Positions 55,887-63,434 of a stretch of 64,000 nucleotides of DNA are shown here, one piece after another. The notes beneath the pieces were generated by a model. It saw only the letters and a program-made list of their open reading frames with translations, made no database searches and was not told the origin of the DNA. The translations under genes and the position numbers were made by a program. How positions within the stretch are numbered: the stretch's first letter is position 1; every line of letters begins with the position of its first letter. The DNA comes from Fidelibacterota bacterium (GTDB lineage: Bacteria; Marinisomatota; Marinisomatia; SCGC-AAA003-L08; GCA-002719095), in contig PAHI01000023.1 of NCBI GenBank assembly GCA_002705575.1, positions 28,684 to 92,683 of the forward strand, in the 5' to 3' direction.

Positions 55887-57638
55887 TTAATCATTAAATT
55901 GCCATTTAATACTTAAATACTTCATATTGTGTAAAGGGACAGTAATATCAGATAAATTTTCAGGAAAAACATATTCATCACCCAAATTCAAAAAAACGTA
56001 AGATATTTCAAAATCTGGAAATTTTATACCAACCTTTAAATCCATATAATCATAGTCAATAGACTGAACCGATATATCCAAATCATCTAATTGCGAAATA
56101 ATAGAGCTATTAGAATCCAAAGAAATATTATAACCTCTATTAAGAGATGCTTTGCTAAATAATAATTCTGCAAAAGGAATGTAACTATTAAATAAATTTT
56201 CATCAAAATAATCAAACCTACCTTTTAGTTTGAAGATGTTTTTTAAAGGAGAGTACTCAATATATTCATTGTACTGAGCACTTAAACTTAACATATCAGG
56301 TATTTTTTTTCTATCTTCTGCTTTGATATCTCTTCCTTTTAATTCAATCAAAAATTCAAGCATCTTGCCTTGCTCTACAGATAAATAATCTTGGTCTACA
56401 AAGTATCTTTTTAATTTAACATCGTACACAGCGATATTTAAATTCACAAAACTATAATTTCTATTCACTGAAACCATATAATAGCCCGTATAAGTATTAA
56501 AGAAATTTGCATTAATATTACTATACAAACTGTTCCAGCCTGAATAAGGAGCTAATGCTGCTGTAACATTATGGTCTTTAACAAAATCGATTTTCCAAAA
56601 ATCTTTTTCATTTTCAGAATACTTAAGTTGATATAAGAATGTACCTACCAAAACAGACTCATCATTGTAGTAAATGGATTTATAGCTGTTTTTAAAGTTC
56701 TTTAAAGAAATATCAAAACGATTATCTAGTCTATTTAAAGAGTAGTTATATGTTAGTCCAAGCTGATAACAATCCATATTAAGTTTTCTTAAAAAAACAT
56801 CATTAACTCCAATAAGCTGATAGTCTAGACTTAAATCAAATTCATTTAAATCTTTTTTAAAAGCTTTAAGATCTAACAAAAAATAAGTCTTTAAACCCCT
56901 TGCAATATCATATTTATATAAAAAATTTAAATTATGAGATTGAATGCCATAAAAATGCTTTTCAAACTCAAATGTATACAAATTACCATTATATAAAAGA
57001 CTATTTTCATAAGAATAAAAACCTGACCTCTCATTTAATTCAATAATATTTGAATATTTCAGCCTAAAAAAATGAAGATTCTTATATATCTCATAAATAA
57101 GACCAGTTCCATACACCTCATTAAATCTACTATTACCATATGGGCTTACAGGAATAACAATGTCCTCCTTATGATAATACTTAGATATTTGAAATAAACT
57201 ATTTTTAGTTTTTGCTAAATAATCAATAAGAAAATTTTGCAATAAAAACCCGTCACCTAAATTATTATAAATACCCGGATATATTCTTCCATGACCTTTA
57301 AATGTAAGATAATTACTGTCATTAAGTCTGTTTCTTGCCATAATAACAGTCTCTCTAAAAGAATAATCACCTTTATTATGAACAAATTGAGTTACTACCT
57401 TACTAGTATCTTTGGTGTTTAAGAAATCAAAATCTATTCTTCTAGATTTTGAAGGAATATTATGATCAAGAATGAAATCGACAGCCCCGACACTATATAA
57501 AGATTGTTGATAAGGATTGATCTTATCTAAAACGATGTTAGATTGGCCAACTACGTCAAGCCTTAATTCAATACCGTTATTATCGTATGAAAAAAGAATA
57601 GAGTATAAAACCAAAAATAACCTAGACTTAATTGACAT
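55887..57638 (-). CDS. Putative outer-membrane beta-barrel protein
   Basis: A 583-aa protein with a signal-like N-terminus (LFLVLYSILFSY) and then almost entirely short alternating strands rich in Tyr, Phe and Asn, such as HNLNFLYKYDIARGLKTYF and QLGLTYNYSLNRLDNRFD. It ends YLSIKWQFND, with an aromatic near the C-terminus as in barrel proteins. The N-terminal half has GHGRIYPGIYNNLGDGFLLQ. No known porin or TonB-receptor motif is recognised, so this is a fold guess. It overlaps the OB-fold gene by 11 bases. Confidence 0.5.
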   Translation of the reverse strand: MSIKSRLFLVLYSILFSYDNNGIELRLDVVGQSNIVLDKINPYQQSLYSVGAVDFILDHNIPSKSRRIDFDFLNTKDTSKVVTQFVHNKGDYSFRETVIMARNRLNDSNYLTFKGHGRIYPGIYNNLGDGFLLQNFLIDYLAKTKNSLFQISKYYHKEDIVIPVSPYGNSRFNEVYGTGLIYEIYKNLHFFRLKYSNIIELNERSGFYSYENSLLYNGNLYTFEFEKHFYGIQSHNLNFLYKYDIARGLKTYFLLDLKAFKKDLNEFDLSLDYQLIGVNDVFLRKLNMDCYQLGLTYNYSLNRLDNRFDISLKNFKNSYKSIYYNDESVLVGTFLYQLKYSENEKDFWKIDFVKDHNVTAALAPYSGWNSLYSNINANFFNTYTGYYMVSVNRNYSFVNLNIAVYDVKLKRYFVDQDYLSVEQGKMLEFLIELKGRDIKAEDRKKIPDMLSLSAQYNEYIEYSPLKNIFKLKGRFDYFDENLFNSYIPFAELLFSKASLNRGYNISLDSNSSIISQLDDLDISVQSIDYDYMDLKVGIKFPDFEISYVFLNLGDEYVFPENLSDITVPLHNMKYLSIKWQFND

Positions 57639-58404
57639 GCTTAATCATTCTAAATATTTTTTTTGTAACATCAAATTCTAAGCAATCGTCATGCTCAATA
57701 TTCTTGATGACATACCTATCAACGATTTCAAAATCTTCTTTTTTGATACGATTTGAATATTTCTTTAAAAGTATAGCATATTGCTTTCTATTCAAACCTA
57801 AAGCTTGTTTAAAATTTATTAAAAATATCAACATATAAGATAGCGTATGATTGATTTTATTTTGATCATATTCTGATCCAATTAAAACATCATAAATCTT
57901 TAATGATTTATATGTATCAATTAAATATCTATTTAATTTATTTTTAGAATTTTGACCAATAATATTAGATTTAAAATCAAGGTGCAACTGCTCGACTAAA
58001 TTGAAATAAGCTCCTACTCTATTTATAATAGTAAAAATTTCCTGCCAAAGAAACGTCACATCATAATTAACAGCCGGCTTAACTAAATAATCTGAACATC
58101 CATATATATCATAAATACCTGCATTAAAACGATTAATATGCATAACATTGAAAATTTTTTTATTTCGATAGCTGCTTAGCACTCCCTTAGCAACAACTAC
58201 TTCCCCCTCATTAAACTTAGCATTGTAATGAGTACAATTATCCCAAATCTTGCCATCTATAACGCCTGTTGAATCGTGCAGAGTTAAATTAATATAAGAA
58301 TCACCATATTTTGTTTTTCTTAATTCTTTATAATTACACTGATATATACCATAAATAATCTTTTGGCTATCAAATTTATTGATCGAAGAAATTTTAATTT
58401 TCAT
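57628..58404 (-). CDS. OB-fold protein resembling the N-terminus of YhaM-type exoribonuclease
   Basis: A 258-aa protein. The first 100 residues form an OB-fold: KYGDSYINLTLHDSTGVIDG, IWDN, FNEGEVVVAKGVLSSYRNKKIF. This closely parallels the OB domain of YhaM 3'-5' exoribonucleases (KxGkpYLdltLqDkTGeI and Y.gk.q.nv). The C-terminal half is helical but lacks an HD motif (no HxxxHT-like pattern), so it is unlikely to be a nuclease and may be a nucleic-acid-binding remnant or adaptor. It overlaps fur and the beta-barrel gene by 11 bases each. Confidence 0.55.
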   Translation of the reverse strand: MKIKISSINKFDSQKIIYGIYQCNYKELRKTKYGDSYINLTLHDSTGVIDGKIWDNCTHYNAKFNEGEVVVAKGVLSSYRNKKIFNVMHINRFNAGIYDIYGCSDYLVKPAVNYDVTFLWQEIFTIINRVGAYFNLVEQLHLDFKSNIIGQNSKNKLNRYLIDTYKSLKIYDVLIGSEYDQNKINHTLSYMLIFLINFKQALGLNRKQYAILLKKYSNRIKKEDFEIVDRYVIKNIEHDDCLEFDVTKKIFRMIKHVN

Positions 58405-58831
58405 TATTTAAGGGCTTTACAAACAGCTGATGAACATGCTTTATTATTTTGTAACCCTTTTTTGCAGCAATACCATCAACTATTTTTTCAATTCTGGGAT
58501 CTACAAACTCAATAATATCATCTGACTCCACACAAATCATATGGCCGTGCCTTGGATGATTAATTTTTCGCTCATACTTTACTGAGCCCTCTCCTAGAAC
58601 AAGCTTTCTGATAAAGTTATGCCCTTCTAAAACCTCTAAAGTTCTATATATAGTGGCTCTAGATATTTTAATTTTTTTTTCCACTAGAGACGAGTAAATC
58701 TCCTCACAATCTCTGTGCTTGTGATGTGTTAAAATATCTTTTAAAACTTCTAATCTTTGATTTGTATATCTCATCCCTTCGGATGATAAAGCATTCTTAA
58801 ACTGGCCAATTATCTTGTTCGAGATCTTCAT
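58394..58831 (-). CDS. Fur-family metalloregulator with degenerate structural zinc site
   Basis: A 145-aa protein with the winged helix (RYTNQRLEVLKDILTHHKHR; ISRATIYRTLEVL) and the dimerisation domain with HPRHGHMICVESDDIIEF. The metal-site histidines are present (for example His92, His95 and His97), but the usual CxxC is CVES (100-103) and no second cysteine pair occurs near the C-terminus. Only Cys42 and Cys100 remain. The regulator is likely to sense iron, but could be a Zur/PerR relative. It lies 3 bases after pcrA and overlaps the OB-fold gene by 11. Confidence 0.8.
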   Translation of the reverse strand: MKISNKIIGQFKNALSSEGMRYTNQRLEVLKDILTHHKHRDCEEIYSSLVEKKIKISRATIYRTLEVLEGHNFIRKLVLGEGSVKYERKINHPRHGHMICVESDDIIEFVDPRIEKIVDGIAAKKGYKIIKHVHQLFVKPLNNEN

Positions 58832-58834
58832 ATT

Positions 58835-60979
58835 TTAACTCCTTCCAATGACAACTAAATTTGCATACTTTTGAATAAACTTTTTTTGAACACTTGCAGA
58901 AAAAACAACAGTTATCTTACTATTATCTCCGCTTCCTTCAACACTCAGCACTCTACCTTTACCATATAGCTTATGATTAACATAATCATTTTTTTTAAAA
59001 CTATATTCAACCTTATTATAATCATTTTTAATATGAGATACAAAGGTATCATCTTTTTTTGAAGATTGATTATCTATTAGTTCTATAGGAATTTCATCGA
59101 TAAAACGTGATCTTATGCATGGCAAATAACCTCCTCCGAACTTCATTCTTGAGTCACATGAAAATAAGAACAACTCTTCCATAGCTCTTGTTATAGCAAC
59201 ATAAAATAGTCTTCTCTCTTCCTCAATTCCTTTTAAATCAGACAATGAGTTTGAGTGAGGAAATAGACCTTCCTCCATACCTGCAATAAAAACAACAGGA
59301 AACTCCAAACCTTTAGAACTGTGAACAGTCATCAATGTAATAGATTCGTCAGTGTCATTCCATCTATCTATATCTGTAAGTAAAGCGACCTCCTCTAAAA
59401 ATGAGCTTAAGGTGCAATTCTCATTTATATCACAATATTCTTGAATACTGTTTAAAAGCTCTTGTACATTTTCCCACCTATCTATAGACTCTGAAGTACT
59501 TTGATTGCAATAAAAATCTTCTAAATCTATACTTTCTATTAATTTAACAGCAACATCATATACGGTTTTATTTTTAGACAAATCCTTTAATTCAATTATT
59601 AAATCTATAAAAGCCTGAATAGATTTTTTTTGTTTTGGACCAACTTCATTTGATGAAATAGTTTTTAAAGTAGTAAAGATGTCCTGACCTGAGTCTATTT
59701 TAATTTTTAAAATTTTATTAATTGTAGTCTTTCCAAGGCCTCTAGCAGGAAAATTTATTGTTCTCAAGAAACTAACATCATCTTTTAAATTATTTATTAA
59801 ACGGAGATACCCTAAAACATCTTTTATTTCCTTTCTATCATAAAATTTAACTCCTCCAATAATAGTATATGGAATTGATTTCCTCCTTAAAAAGTCTTCT
59901 ATTTGCCTACTCTGATAATTAGTTCTATAAAGAACCACAATATCATTTAAGGAAAATTTAGATTCACATTTCTCTTGAATTATCTCAACAATCTTCTGAG
60001 CTTCACTTTTTTCATTAAATATCGGCTCAAAAGAAACCTTCTTACCATCTTCATTATCTGTCCAAAGAGATTTTTCTGCACGAGTAACATTGTTTTTAAT
60101 TACACTATTAGCAACATCAAGTATAGACTTTGATGACCTATAATTCTGTTCTAACTTTATAACAAAAGGATCTTTAAAACTCTTATTAAATTCTAATATA
60201 TTTGAAATATCTGCACCTCTCCAGGCATATATTGACTGATCATCATCACCTACAACACATATGTCCTGATGTTTACTCGCAATGCATTTAACAAATTCAA
60301 ACTGAGGTTTATTAGTATCTTGATATTCATCTATCAACACATACCTAAAAAGGTTTTGATAGTGCTCAAGAATTCCTTTTTCTTTTTTAAATATCTCTAA
60401 AGGAAAAATCAGAAGATCGTCAAAATCAAGAGCATTTGAATCTTTTAAAGATAATTGATATCTTTTATAAATCTCTGATAGTTTCTCATCAACATAATTC
60501 CCTGAAAATTTATCTACCTGTTTATAGCTTATTAACTGATTTTTAGAATTTGAAATCATGTAATAAAAGTACTTATGATCAAATCTTTTTGGATCCAAGC
60601 CCATCTCAGAAATAACTTTTTTTACTACAGAAATAGCATCAGACTGGTCATATATAGTAAAATTATTATCATAATCTAAACATTTAATATATTTCCTTAA
60701 TATCGTAGCAGAAACAGAATGAAAAGTACCTACATTCAAACCCGATAAATCTGCTGAGCTTATTCTGTGAATTCTCTCCTTCATTTCATTTGCTGCTTTA
60801 TTTGTAAATGTAACTGCTAAAATATTTTCAGGAGGAAGACCAATATCTTCTATGAGATGTGCTATTTTATATGTCAGCACTCTTGTTTTTCCACTACCAG
60901 CACCTGCAAAAACGAGAATTGGACTACCTACATGTTTAACCGCTTTTAATTGTTCTGAATTAAGGTTATCTAAGTTCAT
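58835..60979 (-). CDS. pcrA: UvrD/PcrA family DNA helicase
   Basis: A 714-aa superfamily 1A helicase. It begins NLNSEQLKAVKHVGSPILVF and has Walker A GAGSGKTR (about 26-33), AVTFTNKAANEMKERI, VLIDEYQDTNKPQ, VVGDDDQSIYAWRGADISN, LEQNYRS, LMTVHSSKGLEFPVVFIAGM and VAITRAMEELFL. The C-terminal tail contains a Tudor-like segment (VNHKLYGKGRVLSVEGSGDN) as in PcrA. It acts in excision repair and replication-transcription conflicts. It starts 2 bases after the mltG stop. Confidence 0.97.
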   Translation of the reverse strand: MNLDNLNSEQLKAVKHVGSPILVFAGAGSGKTRVLTYKIAHLIEDIGLPPENILAVTFTNKAANEMKERIHRISSADLSGLNVGTFHSVSATILRKYIKCLDYDNNFTIYDQSDAISVVKKVISEMGLDPKRFDHKYFYYMISNSKNQLISYKQVDKFSGNYVDEKLSEIYKRYQLSLKDSNALDFDDLLIFPLEIFKKEKGILEHYQNLFRYVLIDEYQDTNKPQFEFVKCIASKHQDICVVGDDDQSIYAWRGADISNILEFNKSFKDPFVIKLEQNYRSSKSILDVANSVIKNNVTRAEKSLWTDNEDGKKVSFEPIFNEKSEAQKIVEIIQEKCESKFSLNDIVVLYRTNYQSRQIEDFLRRKSIPYTIIGGVKFYDRKEIKDVLGYLRLINNLKDDVSFLRTINFPARGLGKTTINKILKIKIDSGQDIFTTLKTISSNEVGPKQKKSIQAFIDLIIELKDLSKNKTVYDVAVKLIESIDLEDFYCNQSTSESIDRWENVQELLNSIQEYCDINENCTLSSFLEEVALLTDIDRWNDTDESITLMTVHSSKGLEFPVVFIAGMEEGLFPHSNSLSDLKGIEEERRLFYVAITRAMEELFLFSCDSRMKFGGGYLPCIRSRFIDEIPIELIDNQSSKKDDTFVSHIKNDYNKVEYSFKKNDYVNHKLYGKGRVLSVEGSGDNSKITVVFSASVQKKFIQKYANLVVIGRS

Positions 60980-60981
60980 TT

Positions 60982-61968
60982 TTACTTTCTAATGTTAATC
61001 TTATGCTGTTTGTAATTTGTTGCAAACAAATGTCTTCCTTTTTTATAATTCATAACCATAAAAAGAAACCCTGTTTCTGCTGGATATATAGCAGCTTTTA
61101 TAGCCTCCAAACCTGGAGAATTAATAGGACTAGGAGGCAACCCTTTATTTCGATACGTATTAAAAGGACTATCTATGAACTTATCCTTAGATTTCATAGG
61201 TCTATTAATAACATACTCAATAGTTGGATCTGACTCAAGTTTCATATTATTTTTAATTCTATTGTGATAAATTGAAGATATCGTATCCATTTCATCAACT
61301 AAATTTGTTTCAGCTTCTACTATAGAAGCAATAATCATCGTTTTTTTAATATCATCAATATCTCGATAATACGTCCTAAGCTTTGATTGAAATTGCTGTA
61401 CAAAAATCTTAATAAGCTCTTTTTCATTAGTATATGAATCCACTAAATAAGTTTCAGGAAATAAATAACCCTCTAGATTATCGATATTATAAAAACCAAG
61501 CCCTTCAATTATTTCTGTATCTATAAAATCTTTATCATAGCACAATTTTCTAAATACATCAGCATTAAAAAAATATAAATTTTTACTCTTTTTTAGATAA
61601 CTAGATATGTCGTCAATAGTCCAGCCTTCAAGTAAAGTAAGACTTTCATAAGATGTTACTGCAGTAATCTCTTTAACTAAATCCTTAACTGAATTAATAT
61701 TTGATAAACTATGCTTGCCAGGCTTAATATCATCCTCTAAAGATAAAAACTTCATTATAACTTTTAATCGAAACCCATGCTGAAATAAAAACTTATCTTC
61801 TAAATAATCAATAACATTATTTAATGAGTCCCCTGGCAAAACTTCAATGTAATCACCTTCTTTAAATGATATATTTTTATTATAAATGACATAAAAACTA
61901 GACATTAATAAAAAAGGTAATACTATTAAAAATATAACCAGATTTGATTTTTTTGGCATTATTTTCAT
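60982..61968 (-). CDS. mltG: Endolytic murein transglycosylase MltG (YceG-like)
   Basis: A 328-aa inner-membrane enzyme that cleaves nascent glycan strands. It has one N-terminal helix (about 9-29, LVIFLIVLPFLLMSSFYVIY), a LysM-like region with VLPGDSLNNVIDYLED, and the catalytic domain with LEGYLFPETYLVDSYTNEKE and MIIASIVEAETNLVDEM, where the Glu of IVEAET is catalytic, plus YNKGLPPSPINSPGLEAI-like end (here YRNKGLPPSPINSPGLEAIK). Usual length for MltG. First gene of the mltG-pcrA-fur run. The start could also be the ATG at residue 4. Confidence 0.95.
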   Translation of the reverse strand: MKIMPKKSNLVIFLIVLPFLLMSSFYVIYNKNISFKEGDYIEVLPGDSLNNVIDYLEDKFLFQHGFRLKVIMKFLSLEDDIKPGKHSLSNINSVKDLVKEITAVTSYESLTLLEGWTIDDISSYLKKSKNLYFFNADVFRKLCYDKDFIDTEIIEGLGFYNIDNLEGYLFPETYLVDSYTNEKELIKIFVQQFQSKLRTYYRDIDDIKKTMIIASIVEAETNLVDEMDTISSIYHNRIKNNMKLESDPTIEYVINRPMKSKDKFIDSPFNTYRNKGLPPSPINSPGLEAIKAAIYPAETGFLFMVMNYKKGRHLFATNYKQHKINIRK

Positions 61969-62071
61969 CCAAATAAAATAGCATATCTACCTATTTTAAT
62001 AAATATTTATCTTGTAAACTTTTATACTATACATGTATTTTTAATCCGATGGAAATTAAAAACATAGAATC

Positions 62072-62278
62072 ATGAACTTATTTGACTCCTGGAATTTCAA
62101 GAAACCTAACTATATCCTTTTTTTAGTAGGAATTTTTACTATAATATTTGGATATATTCTTATGTATGCAGGTGAGACAACCAGCTTTTTATCAACAAAA
62201 ATTTCACCTCTCATTCTTGCGATTGGATACTGTGTTATTATTCCAATTTCTATAGTTAAAGATTTTAATAAAAAATAA
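62072..62278 (+). CDS. DUF3098-like small membrane protein
   Basis: A 68-aa protein with two predicted membrane helices (about 13-33, NYILFLVGIFTIIFGYILMY, and 45-62, SPLILAIGYCVIIPISIV) separated by a short loop. The pattern FKKPNYILFLVGI...GYILM followed by the second helix matches DUF3098 proteins of Bacteroidetes relatives. No function is known. It is divergent from mltG with a 103-base gap that must hold promoters for both. Confidence 0.75.
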   Translation: MNLFDSWNFKKPNYILFLVGIFTIIFGYILMYAGETTSFLSTKISPLILAIGYCVIIPISIVKDFNKK

Positions 62279-62339
62279 AAGATCCTGCCATTTTCTATTC
62301 GAAGGAATAAATTTATTATTAAATAATCCCCCATTTTTA

Positions 62340-62369
62340 TTGACTCCTATATAAGTCCTTGCCTAAGTT
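62340..62369 (+). promoter_or_regulatory. Probable tRNA-Asp promoter
   Basis: TTGACT (62340-62345) is followed after 18 bases by TAAGTT (62364-62369), giving a transcription start near 62376, about 30 bases before the tRNA. The -35 is strong and the -10 is fair. The rest of the 126-base gap after the DUF3098-like gene shows nothing else. Confidence 0.45.
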
Positions 62370-62378
62370 AGACGCTGT

Positions 62379-62396
62379 CAAGAACTGTAGTTCTTG
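62379..62396 (+). other. Perfect short hairpin in the tRNA leader
   Basis: CAAGAAC (62379-62385) and GTTCTTG (62390-62396) are exact complements around a TGTA loop, 8 bases before the tRNA. There is no T-run after it, so it is not a terminator. It may mark the 5' leader for processing. Confidence 0.5.
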
Positions 62397-62404
62397 TTGG
62401 TTAA

Positions 62405-62479
62405 GGGGTGGTAGTTCAATCAGGTTAGAGCACCTGCCTGTCACGCAGGAAGTTGCGGGTTCGATTCCCGTCCATCCCG
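62405..62479 (+). tRNA. tRNA-Asp (GTC)
   Basis: A full cloverleaf of 75 bases. The acceptor stem GGGGTGG pairs with CCATCCC, with one G-U pair. The anticodon arm is CCTGC, loop CTGTCAC with anticodon GTC, and GCAGG. The T arm is CGGGTTCGATTCCCG. The discriminator is G, as required for Asp. CCA is not encoded. Confidence 0.97.
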
Positions 62480-62485
62480 CTCTTT

Positions 62486-62514
62486 AAGCCTCACTTTTTA
62501 GTGGGGCTTTTTTT
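62486..62514 (+). terminator. Rho-independent terminator after tRNA-Asp
   Basis: The stem AAGCCTCAC (62486-62494) pairs with GTGGGGCTT (62501-62509), with one T-G pair and a TTTTTA loop, followed by a run of T. It lies 6 bases after the tRNA. Confidence 0.9.
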
Positions 62515-62617
62515 ATTAAAACCAAGCCAGAAAAAGACCTCAATAAGACATCATCTTAATTTATTGAATTCTTCAATCAAAACGCACTAAATTCCAATGC
62601 AAACAAGGGAGAGCGTT

Positions 62618-63250
62618 ATGAAGAAGATTATTTTAATAAGTTTATTTGGCTTGATGCTTAGCCAGACAGAGGTTTCACAAAAAACAATTAATGTAACCAT
62701 TGATGGTGGCTCATATACTAACATCAATACAATCTTTCCTGATTATAATTTAGATTGGGCTATTATTAATGTAATAGGTTGTCCTGTTTCTGACATATGT
62801 TTTATTGAGGGTAATGCTAGTGGAAGTATTTCTGTTTTAAATTATAGTGCAGGTCAAAATTATTATTCTCAACAATATCCAACTTCATATTATGCTCAAA
62901 ATAATCAAAATTTTGTAATATCTACAAGTGGTGGAACAAATACTATAAAATTATTAGTAACAGCAGAATTTCCTATTGAAGAAACAGGATACATTGATGA
63001 AGGTTTTGACTATTGCATAAATGTAGGTGCTAATCTATTATCTTCTCCTTGTAGTGAAGAAGTAGCAATAACAGAAGCAATCCCATCAGAGATAGCAAAT
63101 AACCTTACAGGCATCATTACTCAAGGTGGTGCTACAAGTCAGATAGCAGAAGGTGTTTGGGTAGGAAGTTTAAATGGACTTGGAGGTGGTAAAGGATATT
63201 GGGTTATAAGTGATATTGATGGTTGTTTTAACTACACCTGTTCAGAATAG
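62618..63250 (+). CDS. Secreted cysteine-containing protein, unknown function
   Basis: From ATG at 62618 (AAGGGAGA ribosome site) the protein is 210 aa; an ATG 7 codons earlier lacks a ribosome site. A signal peptide is clear (MKKIILISLFGLMLSQTEVS). The body is rich in Asn, Ser, Thr and Gly. Cysteine-containing segments include GCPVSDICFIEG, FDYCINVGANLLSSPCSEE and a C-terminal GCFNYTCSE. The C-terminal part (GANLLSSPC ... WVGSLNGLGGGKGYWVI) resembles a module recurring in secreted proteins of FCB-group marine bacteria. No enzyme motif is visible. A 6+3+6 inverted repeat (ATTGAA-TTC-TTCAAT, 62563-62577) lies upstream. Confidence 0.65.
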   Translation: MKKIILISLFGLMLSQTEVSQKTINVTIDGGSYTNINTIFPDYNLDWAIINVIGCPVSDICFIEGNASGSISVLNYSAGQNYYSQQYPTSYYAQNNQNFVISTSGGTNTIKLLVTAEFPIEETGYIDEGFDYCINVGANLLSSPCSEEVAITEAIPSEIANNLTGIITQGGATSQIAEGVWVGSLNGLGGGKGYWVISDIDGCFNYTCSE

Positions 63251-63434
63251 TAACCTCCTCTCCCTCATAATCTCAACCTAATTCAACCCCATAGGGAATT
63301 TTCAATAGGAGGGGGTACTCTTGCTTCTTTTCTAACCCAGTTAAATAATCAAACACTCATTATAGCTATTTGTAAAACAAAGTTACAAACATTTTATAGA
63401 CAGTATTAAACTTATTTTGTAGTTTTCATATCTA
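63251..63434. other. Intergenic region between two secreted-protein genes
   Basis: No ORF with coding character is visible in either strand over 184 bases. CCTCCT (63254-63259) can pair with AGGAGG (63307-63312). A possible promoter for the next gene is TTGTAA (63371-63376), 17 bases, TTTATA (63394-63399). Both are weak evidence. Confidence 0.3.

Noticed and set aside
62110..62334. A 74-codon minus-strand frame opposite the DUF3098-like gene
   Set aside because: It is a shadow of a plus-strand gene with family resemblance and has no coding character of its own.
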